A stretch of 64,000 nt of DNA from Trogon surrucura (lineage: Eukaryota; Chordata; Aves; Trogoniformes; Trogonidae): the NCBI GenBank assembly GCA_020746105.1, contig CM036620.1, positions 44,226,706-44,290,705 of the forward strand. Reading direction: 5' to 3'. Below are positions 1-9,534 of this stretch, in pieces; position 1 is the first letter of the stretch; each line of letters starts with the position of its first letter. A program made the translations under genes and the position numbers. The notes below the pieces were generated by a model. The model worked only from the letters and a program-made list of their open reading frames with translations, made no database searches and was not told the origin of the DNA.

Positions 1-634
1 AATAATCCTGTTCATACTGTGGGTTTGGCAGAAGAGAGAAAACACAACACATACTCCTTAGGGTATATTTCTGGGCCAAATGGAATATTATTCTGAAACT
101 CTCAAAATAATACAGATAACGATCTCCTTATCTGTTTTTTTCTTGATTAAAGCAGAAGAACAGAATTGAGGTCTGTAGTGTGGAAAGCATGATTATGTGA
201 GTAAAATTCTGCATTTGAGGGTTCAAAAAATGGATATCCTTTGAGGACCACGCATGCATTCTGTAACACATACTCATCCATCATTTTCACTAACAAAATA
301 TTTTTGTCAGAATGCTGAATAGATATGAGTCATAAGACACAGATAGGTAGAGCTTACTTTATCACTCTGTGTAATATGGTATGTGTCACAGATAGGTACC
401 TTGGCAAAACACATTGCTTAATTCATCAGTAGTCAAGCTTTGCAGTGTATCAGTTTGAGAAGTTACCTTGGAGTGGCTCATAAATACTCTGAGAAGACTC
501 TTTCCTATACAGCTTTGTGAAGTTTTTACTAGTTTTTGTTTCGAGAGGGAATTTCACACATGCGCTTCTGAATTGCTCTCTGTGTTTTGTGTTCGGGAAA
601 ACAATGCCAAGTGCTGTGTAGTTTGAGCTTATAT
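1..634. other. Non-coding flank, nothing recognised
   Basis: AT-rich sequence with stops in all frames. I see no exon, RNA gene or clear repeat. Near its right end a 10-base word (GTAGTTTGAG, 618-627) also occurs at 641-650, just inside the neighbouring LTR. Confidence 0.6.
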
Positions 635-1607
635 GGAAGGGTAGTTTGAGCCCGCCCCACCGGGCACAAGAACTGTGAAGCCGCTCGCTCACCGCCAGTC
701 CTTCCCCTTAAGGGATAAGGAGGGAGAAAATACAAGAGAAAGAGTCAAGGACAGGGAGAGTATCACTTGCCACATGTGGTCACAGGCAAAAGGAACAGAG
801 CAGACTTGGGGAGAAAACAAAGATTAATTTAATTTACCACCACCAGTTTAACCAAATCAACTAGATCTGAGCAGGAGAGAGAGAGAGAGCAAACAAAACC
901 AGGTGTTAACCACCCGTTCTCCCCACCTCTTTCTCCTTCCTGGCTAGCTCCTCACCCCGCAGAGGCACAGGGGGCAGGGGATGGGGAGTGCAGCCTGTCC
1001 GTCTTTCTCAGGCAGAGGGCCCCTTGCTGCCTTCCCCTGCCGTCATGTGGTGGCCCTCTCACGGGAAGCAATCCTCCTCCTCTGCATGAGTCCAACCCTC
1101 AACCATGGCATCTACCCATGGGCTGCAGTCAGCCTTCTCCAGCGCAGGTCCTCCTTGGGGTCGTAGATCATTTAAGACGTGTGGGTTGGTCTTGTGGTCT
1201 CTCTCTTCTGGCCTGGGGTCCACCAGAGGCTGCCTCCCGGACGGTCGCCACCACCGATCGACCTGATCCACAATCACAACGGTCCTCTGAGAAACGCACT
1301 TCTCTGGTGCTCTTCTTCCCCTCTTTCCTTACTGACTATGTGTTTGCTCTTCTCTCACCTCCTCCTCCTCTCCAAAACAAGATTAGAGTCCTCAACACAA
1401 AAGACGGGGGAAAAGGGAGCTCCTCCAACAGACATCCCCTCTTGAATATATTGATTCACAGAGTTGACGATTGGCCTGGTTTCAGCCAGAAGCAGGTCTG
1501 GCAGGTTTCCTGTGCTCAAGAAGACTCCAGAAGTTTCTCCGAAGGAGTCACCCCCACAGCTCCCCCATTACCAAAAATCCAGACAGACACAATCCCATCC
1601 CAGGAAG
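635..1607 (-). mobile_element. Solo LTR, ERVL-like avian endogenous retrovirus
   Basis: A GC-richer block in an AT-rich background. Read on the minus strand it has the layout of a common bird LTR family. The U3 start is at about 1602, there is a decayed poly(A)-signal region near 818-832, and the U5-side end carries the GC-rich CCGGTGGGGCGGGC stretch near 652-665. The same order of blocks occurs in the LTR at 37079-38076. I place the element at 640-1602 (963 bp) with a 5-bp direct repeat GGAAG at 635-639 and 1603-1607. The plus-strand left end reads GG where TG is expected, so one terminal base has changed. A GA-dinucleotide run lies at about 873-889. Open frames inside (for example 189 codons from 1118) have no domain and are chance. 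No gag, pol or env is adjacent, so it is a solo LTR. The family name is inference; retroviral LTR identity is fairly secure. Confidence 0.72.
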
Positions 1608-3546
1608 TCATTTACCTGCTTCGTTTGGTTGGTTTTATTTCACTTCAGATTTATTTTCATGCAGTACTGCAGACGGGAGATGGATAACCATCGTACTGGT
1701 TTGTACCGACAGGGCATATGTGGGTGCATAACACATTCATAAAGCTAAAAACTATAGAAACAATGACAATTATTTTAGCTCTTGGAGCTATTACATTATT
1801 ATACACTATTAAAATAACCTTCTGTGCACATGCTTGTGCCAGTTTTGCAGTTGAATGTATGATGCTTAGTTTGTGTATAAATTTCATGGCATAATCTCTG
1901 TGTCTAATAGTGCAAACAAAAAATTAGTCTTTTTTAAGGTGAAGGCTCAGATCTTTATCTTGCTGATACAACTTTTTGTTGTTTAGCCATTGAGTTCCTA
2001 ATGATACTGAAAACATTCAGAACAATTGCATACATGTAAAATGAGGAACATTAAAAGGTTGTTTTTATTACCATGTGAATGAAAAATAAAGTGACACTTT
2101 TACTTTAGTGATTAGATCACTAGAATTTGTGTCTAAACATATATTTAGCAAAATCAGTAAATGGTCAACACTTGGATAGCTAAGGAGCATTAGTTCATAT
2201 ACGTATGTGTGTATATATCTTATTAATTATTTGTACTACTAGACATAAGTAAGGAAGCAGAAGCTAAGATTTTTTATGCCTTTCAGTTGTGTTAGGAAGG
2301 AGTCTGTAAGGAAGAAATCCCCAGAACTTCATTCAGCCAGGGACAAAGAAATTATCTGACAAGGGAGCTGGTGAGCTATACATTTTCATTTGTGTAGTTA
2401 TGATATTACTTGCCAAAAATCTCATGAATGTTTTGCTAAATAAATCTTTGAATTGGCAGATGAGGTGAATTCTGGTGTCTTGAAGCTGACTGGACTGAAA
2501 GAGAGTGCCAAAGTACTCAGAAAATCAGAATCAGCTTTATTTATAGCTTAGGGCAAAGCCTCTTTTCTGATTTTATTTTTCAGTTGACTACTCAATAAAG
2601 GTCAGAGAAAGGCATTCTGAAACTTCTACTTCTCTTTGACACTTACATGGGCTTGTTTTACTCCTGATATTTGTTTATGTATTTATTAGTCATATTCTGT
2701 GTCATTTCAGCATACTCCAGTGCCAGCTTAGAAATCACTTAAACACTATTCCCAGTGAAGACACTTAAATACTTTTCTGTTTAGTAATTGCAAACTGTAT
2801 TTAAAACTTGCTTTATATTTATTTAAATAAATACTTTGACTGGTTTTTATTAAACTTCACTAACTTTGACTACTGTCCCTGCCTTAGGAACAGAGGATAA
2901 TACTTAAAATTTTGGCAGCTATATTCTATATCCTTACCTGATAACTGTAGCTGCAATGCACAGGACATTAACTTCTGGTGATACGAGTGGCAAATGTAGC
3001 TTCAATTTGATGACTTCTTAATATTTCTGTTTATACGAGAGTCTGAGCCTTCATCACATGTTCACACTATACTTTCATGCAAAAGGAAATATGCATATCT
3101 TGCAAGGTGTGCATTAAAATTATTAATGAATGAAAGGTTTAGTCTGTTGGTTCCTTCTGTGTGCAATCTGACCAAGATTGTGACTGACTCATGATGAATT
3201 TTTCAGGTACTGTCCACGAGTGTGCTTTTTTGACTTAAAAGAAAATTTTCATCTACTGAGGGAACATCATTTCTCATGTCTCATATTATGCAGAATTAAT
3301 ATTTTACTACTTTTTTTCTCAGACTTTCTCAAAGTAAAATCAAAAGAACTATGGAAGTTTGCATTTTAATAAGAAAAGAGAGCCTTTTGGGAAGCAAAAA
3401 CGTTTTGACTCTTAATGGACCTTCCATTTCTATTTTTAGAAACTGGTAAGTAGGAATAATATATTTAATTTGTAATTCTAGGGATGCCAAATGAAAATAA
3501 TCAGTTTGAAACGTGTTAATCAGTCAACAGTGATTCCTTCCTCCCC
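1608..3546. other. Non-coding, nothing recognised
   Basis: AT-rich DNA with frequent stops. I found no exon-like frame, no CR1 tail and no structured RNA. Only short A/T runs are present. Confidence 0.6.
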
Positions 3547-3594
3547 GATGGATGGATGGATGGATGGATGGATGGATGGATGGATGGATGGATG
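3547..3594. repeat. (GATG)12 microsatellite
   Basis: Twelve uninterrupted GATG tetranucleotides. The perfect array suggests recent length change, so this locus is probably polymorphic. Confidence 0.97.
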
Positions 3595-3750
3595 TTTTTA
3601 TCTGTAGTTAAAATCACAGGTAGTAACTTAAGCTGACACTAGCCTTTGTCAGGACCTGAACTGACATGGTTTCACAGGCTGTAACAAGATTTTTGCACTG
3701 GATGACACATCTCTCACAGTCAATAAATTAAGCAAATCTGCATGGAGAAC

Positions 3751-3913
3751 TAGAATGTGTTGCTCAGAAAAGTGGTGAAAACTCCATCCTTGAAGATATT
3801 CAAAAGTGACCTGAACTTGGTCCTGAACAACCTTCTCTCGGTGTCTCTGACTGGGGGAGTTAACCAGTAGTGACCTCCAGAGGTCCCTGCTGATATCAGT
3901 TATTCTGTGTTAT
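3751..3913 (+). mobile_element. CR1 LINE 3' end fragment, old
   Basis: Matches the last part of a CR1 element in plus orientation. It starts with a remnant of the ORF2 C-terminal coding block (CTCCATCCTTGAAGATATTC at 3782-3801), passes through the AGAGGTCCCTGCTGA block and ends in a decayed ATTCTGTGTTATG tail. Several substitutions and no open frame mark it as old. It is a different subfamily from the CR1-E-like copies elsewhere in the window. Confidence 0.8.
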
Positions 3914-4091
3914 GTCGTTAAATATTTGTGTCTGGTTAGCATTGTTTATTTTTTTACCATGTAGTGAGGTTGAACTTATACCTCTAGGATGTTATAATTT
4001 GCTTTCAGAATCCTGTATCATTTCTGAGCTCCTTCAGTATTCAGCACTCAGTCCTGAGCTGCAGTTCACTGCCCTTTCTCCAGATTCACAG

Positions 4092-4375
4092 TCACAGAAT
4101 CGTAGAATTGTAGAATGAGTTGTGCTGGAAGGGATCTTCAAAGGTCATCTAGTCCAACTCCCGTGTAGTGAGCAGGGACATCTTTAACTAAATCAGGTGC
4201 TGTCCAACCTGACCTTGAATGCCTCCAGGGATGGAGCCTCCACCACCTCTCTGAGCAACCTGTGGCAGTGTTTCACCAACCTCGTAATAAAGAACTTCCT
4301 AATGTCTAATCTAAATCTATACTACTCTAGTTTAAAACCATTGCCACTCATCCTATCCCATATGGTGTGAATGAA
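4092..4375 (-). mobile_element. CR1 LINE 3' end fragment, old, minus strand
   Basis: On the plus strand it opens with the reverse complement of a CR1 tail (ACAGAATCGTAGAATTGTAG, 4094-4113). It continues through the GGAAGGGATCTTCAAAGGTCATC block and into the CR1 3' coding end, with the CTAATGTCTAATCTAAATCTA segment near 4301-4321. It is diverged and 5'-truncated. It lies about 180 bp from an oppositely oriented CR1 fragment, so the pair forms a loose inverted arrangement of two separate insertions. Confidence 0.85.
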
Positions 4376-7300
4376 TTTTCTTAGAAATAAGCTGGAAGTC
4401 TCTGTCACTGGAGGAATTTGTGAGCATTGCTGTACTCCCCACTTTTTAACTGCTGTAAGCACCAGACTTCAGTTGTGAGGTTGCAAGCTGATCATGTTTT
4501 CAGGTTTTCACAGTGCTGATAGGACTAGAAAAATATGTAGGGTCCATATCCCAAATGGCTGAAAAGTTCCCAGGACTAAGCACAGTAACTGGCTAAAATA
4601 AATTTATGTAGAAATGCTATTTTAAAGTTGGTATTAGAAAACCTTTGATTTGTGCTAAATGTGTGATCTGAGCCCCTGTTTACATAGCAAGTCCTCTTCA
4701 TCATCTCCTGAACTTTTGAACATAGGTTTGTAAGCAAGGAGAGGATAAATTTTTAAGCAGCAGATCTCAATTTCTCCACAACATATGAAACCTTTTCAGG
4801 CTGTACAAGTCTGGTTTTACGCATGGAAGCCAATATTTAATACTAGGAAGAGTTGACACACCTCTTCAGTCAAGAATGTGGGTTGCCTACTTGGAACCAC
4901 TCCACTGCTGGGAGACAGCTGCTTCTGCTATGAAAGCATATAGTTATTGCTACACAACGACAATACACCAATGTTTATTCTAGCTATTATTATTTAATAC
5001 CTGTAGTGGGAGTATTTAGAGACCTCTTAAGCAGTTTATAAACATCAAGAATACTTGCAATTTGAGTTTCTGCTGAAGCAGCTACAAATAAATAAATATT
5101 TATGGGACTCAGTGGAGCTACACACCCAGTCTTCTCTAAGTCCTCTGGTAGTCTGAGGACCTACACATCTTCTTATTTTCATTGTTAAATAAAATCTAAG
5201 AGATTAAGGATCTGACCCCAGTGCAGCTGGAGACTTGGTGGTAGCCAAGCAGCCTCTTATAGGCAACATTTTAAATTCATATGAATGACCTGAAATTTTC
5301 CCACAGTGAAGCTGCAGTACTGGAGTCCACATCCCATTCTAGAATGGATGCATCCAAAAGCTCAGAGTCTCTGTGTTCTGTTCTGCTTTCATGTAACTTT
5401 TGTAGAGGTTGATGTAATTTAGTTTCACATGAAGTAATTTTGCTTAGCATTCTTCACTGTAATACAGGAATTGTCATTATCATGTAGGAAAAATCTGAAA
5501 GATGACTAACGTACTTGTTCTAGGAATCTGAGCAAGCAAATATAGTTTCATTAGGTTGTATTTGTTATCCTGGCAAGTTGTTCGGCTGGCAAGAGAGGTG
5601 ACAACTGTAAAATCCTGATGAGGTCTCCCTACATGTTATTACAGTGCATTGAAAGTGTCATTAGTGTTTTTGTATATAATCTATGAAGGGTTTTCAGATA
5701 GTATCAAATGAGTCTGTTCTATCTTGTAAGGTAGTATATCATTTCCTTCTGTTGCTCGTACTGTTAATGAAGAAATCCATCCTTCCTCTGTTGAAAGTAA
5801 TTTCTCTTTTGTATACCCTAGTATAATTCATTTTGCTCATATCAGATTAACTTTGTTCAAGATGCCAATCTGTCTGGCATTGTGTCTCATCATAAATACT
5901 TTACATATTTGTATTATATTTTCTGATTTTGTTATTGCTTTCTGAGACTGTTTGCCAGGTTAAGGTCAGTACATGTGTCACATCCTAAACATCTTCCTTC
6001 CTCCTTCCCTCCAATTAGTGGATAAAATTTACTGGCTTTTCAAGAAAAGGAGTAAAACCAATACAAAACACAGTATATTTCTTTTGATGTAATAAATGTT
6101 GTGTAAATTTATGGCATAGACATCTAACTTTCCTTTAGGGCAGGCAATTATAAGGGCAGCCAGTACTGAAGATTAAAACGAAAAAAAGCAAACTTTTTTT
6201 AATAAACACTTGACTTATCAAATTCCATTATAAGTAGATAGTGTTGTATTATTAGAATTGAAATTTAAGATGAACTGTTAATTATATTGCTATATGTAAT
6301 GGTATGCATTCATTCTTACAGAATTACCAACTGGGAGAATTTATTTCATTATTCACAGAAAATTAGATACAAATTTCCAGGAGAAATGGCCACTAAGTAT
6401 CAGTGTGTTACCAATAAATGTACCATCAATGCAAAATTCGCAATTACCTATCATGGACATAAACCTGTTTCCTAAGGCAAATCTCGGGGACTCGAAATGA
6501 CTAAGCTGTGAACACAGGGTGTCTAAAACATGGAAGTCTTTGTGTCAAAAGACGTATTGTCACTCTCCTGAGTGCATATAGTTGAATAACATATTGCATT
6601 TCTGAATTATTTCTGTAGGCCACATTTCTGGCACACTAATTAAAATACCTGTGAATACCTTTTTTATAAAGAATGAATTATTATAAAGTCAGTTACATAA
6701 ATCCACCCAGATACCTCCAGATTTCAGAATTGAATTCAAAAATTATTTTCATTTTATGTAGATTTTTTAAAAATGCCTTCCTCTCAAATATAAATAGAAC
6801 ACGTTTCTTGTGTGTCTCTGTTAAAGCACTGCTCTAATTACTATGCACAAATTAATAAACAAACCTAACATATGCTGCCAAATTAGTCAAATGCCAGGAA
6901 AAGCTAAATAAAAACAGAGAGACAAACTTTTAATTACACTCTCTGAAAACCTTTGGCAGTAAGTAATATTCTTTATTTGGCATTCTGCTTCAGTGTGAAA
7001 GGGCAGAAAATATGACTAAACTAATATATCAATGGCAATAAGAGAACTTTCTAAGAAAGAAGGAAGGGAAACATTGAGGTAGAGGGAAATTTGGAGCACA
7101 GAATGTTATTTTTATTTATCCTCCTTTAAACATCTTTATACATATGCAGAGCAAATGGCTAGACTTTGACTGTTTGCTAAGAATTCAAACCTAAGTGTAA
7201 TAAAATTGCTTTTTTATAAAAGAAAATCTATGAACAAAAATCCCACACAATTAACCTGCTATCAAAGTATATTCTAAAATAATTTGAATAAGAACATAGT

Positions 7301-8840
7301 CATGAATAATGCACTGAAAAATAAAAGAAAAATTAACCAGTTTTAAACAAAAGAATTACTTATCCCCAATCAGTCCAGAAAAAAAACAACACATGTTTAA
7401 CTAATATTAGTATTGGCCTTTACAGAGCATCCAGCAGTGTTGATACTTTCATTGAGGAGGCAAAAAAACAAACAACAAAGCAGCTGAAAAAGTAAAACAG
7501 TTTGACAGCATGTTTTCTTTTCCTCTTATAAAGCAATAGAGGATATTTCTGTGCTACAAATAGTGTCAGTGAAGTGAAGAAGTCTGACCTAAGCCCACTG
7601 CAGCTTTCCTACTGAGTCCCATCCCACAGGACAAATGGGCTACAGACCTATTCCCCAATATCAGTAGACCAGTAATTAACGTGGTTTTATAGGTGACAAG
7701 AACCAACCTCCTTCAAATAAATGAAAGATTTCCCGCCATTACTACATTTGGATGACTATTGTATTACAATATTCTGCAAAACTTTTATTTTTGTGAGTAG
7801 TCTTAACCAAGGACAAGTCACCCCAACAGAAGTTTGTGTAGTTTGATAGATGAACTTTTTCCGTGGATAGAATGTTGATGTCCAAAATCCCGTGGTTCTT
7901 AATACTTATTCGTTGTTTATTCAGACAGATTCTCTAGGAAAGAAGCACTTAGTTCAGTCCTTGATTACACTAAGTCAATGGAAAAAAAGACTCAGTAAAA
8001 GTTTAGTAATTCTCAAAATACTACCTGGTAAATGTAAATTGGTTATTCCACACAGATGTAAATTTAAGCTCTCAAATAACAGAGAAACTGTATTGTATGT
8101 AAACAAGCATCACTAGAAAAGTTATCACCTAAGACTTTTTTTAACATTATTGTATGAAACTAACCAGAGGCAATGTAATCCTCCTACTCCAAGAGATGCA
8201 AAAAGCGATAGTAGAATTGTAGCTTCCTTGACTGCCCTTCAGTTGTTTCAATGCTACATTGTTTGAAATGGAAAAAAGAATATTGTTCCCTCATTGCTGT
8301 GTTAAAACCATTAAGATTATAAACAATACTGCAGCTGACTGGGCTGTTATCTTAACAGGGCATTCATCACAGTCTTTGCAGGATTCACAGTGCAATGCTT
8401 CTCAAACTGAAATCAGAGTATTATTGTGTGAAATTTTAATTCATGTTTTGTAAGAACTGTGTTGGAAGCACAGAGTGTTACTTCAATATTTTTAATTACA
8501 TGGTCAGCGTGATGACTTGGAAACAGATCATATGTGCACTAAATCCCTCTCCTGTCTATAATGTTACCTACAGATGAAAATTTTCTGTATTTGTTCAACC
8601 AAGGGAACATATTTCATATATATATTTTAACATCTACAAGTTGATAGTTGCTATACATCCAGAGTTCCCTCTGTTACAGTTCTATTACCAACTACATTAG
8701 ATTTACAGTTAAAATTCATCTGGACTATATATAGGGAGATGCTTTGAAATTATGTGTTGATTGCAGATACGAAAAGGTAAAAAAGATTTTATTTCCTAAG
8801 TATATGGAATTTAGTAGAGAAGTCTGAAGTGCTTTATCTG
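4376..8840. other. Non-coding AT-rich stretch
   Basis: About 4.5 kb without any supported gene or repeat. Short open frames (for example 62 codons at 6287 and 74 at 7892) have no domain and AT-driven composition. The part at 6720-7120 is rich in homeodomain-like ATTA words and has low-complexity exceptions that could mark a conserved non-coding element, but that cannot be judged from one sequence. Confidence 0.55.
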
Positions 8841-8847
8841 TGATGTA

Positions 8848-9087
8848 ATGGTATGAAGTTCAATAAGATCAAGTGCAGGGGCCTACACTTTGGCCACAAT
8901 AACCCCCTGCAGTGCTACAGACTGGGGGAAGGGTGGCTGGAGAGCAGCCCAGCAGAGAGGGACCTGAGAATGCTGGTTGACACCTGGTTGAACATGAGCC
9001 ACCAGTGTGCCCAGCTGGCCCAGAAGGCCAATGGCATCCTGGCTTGTACCAGGAACAGTGTGGCCAGCAGGAGCAGGGATGCCCTGA
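8848..9087 (+). mobile_element. Old CR1 LINE, left part, interrupted by a younger CR1
   Basis: Encodes the region just downstream of the reverse-transcriptase core of a CR1 ORF2, recognisable from KxxxCRGLHFGxNNP, ERDLxxLVDTWLNMS and QKANGIL. This is a different, more diverged subfamily than the element inserted in it. It is 5'-truncated at about 8848. The matching right part starts near 12501. A 7-base word TGATGTA occurs just outside both ends (8841-8847 and 13046-13052) and is a candidate target-site duplication. Confidence 0.82.
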
Positions 9088-9532
9088 TCCGACCCACAGG
9101 GAAGTCTGCTGCCTCCCTGGGGCCCGAGTTAAGGATGTTATCAAGAAGCTTCCTGGTCTGGTCAAACCCACGGACTATTACCCGCTTTTGGTTATGCAGA
9201 TCGGTAATGATGAGATAGTAGAGAGACGGCCAGAAGCAATCAAAAGGGACTTTAGGGCACTGGGGCGGATGCTAGAAGGATCAGGCGCACAGGTTGTGTT
9301 TGCCTCTATTCCTTCAATTATGAGGGAAAATAGTAGAAGGTTTGACAAAGTGCAGCAGATTAATACTTGGCTAAAGGGGTGGTGCCAGCGGTCTAGCTTT
9401 GGATTTTTTAACCATGGGGAGATCTACAGGGCACCTGATCTACTGAAACAAGCTGGGGTTCAAATGACACAAAGGGAAAAAAGGATCCTTGGTCATGAGC
9501 TGGCGGGACTCATAGAGCGTTCTTTAAACTAG
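9088..9532 (+). pseudogene. CR1 ORF1 remnant, SGNH-esterase-like C-terminal half
   Basis: The frame that ends with TAG at 9530-9532 encodes the last roughly 147 residues of a CR1 ORF1 protein. In CR1 elements ORF1 carries an SGNH (GDSL-like) esterase domain, thought to help the RNA-protein particle interact with membranes. Visible here are CLPGARVKDV, the QIGNDE segment (Gly-Asn-Asp at 9203-9211, block III) and the conserved FRALGRM and INTWLKGWC segments. The GDS block with the catalytic serine lies upstream of the truncation and is absent. At the block V position, where a D-x-x-H pair is expected, the sequence reads AGVQ (9452-9463), so the acid and base are also lost. The open frame runs upstream into the older CR1 (from an ATG at 9005), making a chance fusion, not a real start. 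ORF2 begins 2 bases after the stop. Confidence 0.8.
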
Positions 9533-9534
9533 AT

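Noticed and set aside
1118-1687. A 189-codon protein-coding gene
   Set aside because: The frame lies within the LTR and crosses its right border; no domain, low-complexity proline/serine content.
3547-3594. CRISPR-like or regulated tandem array
   Set aside because: It is a pure tetranucleotide microsatellite without spacers.
9005-9532. A 175-residue functional ORF1 protein starting at 9005
   Set aside because: The first 28 codons come from the older CR1 in an unrelated frame; the ATG is not the natural start.
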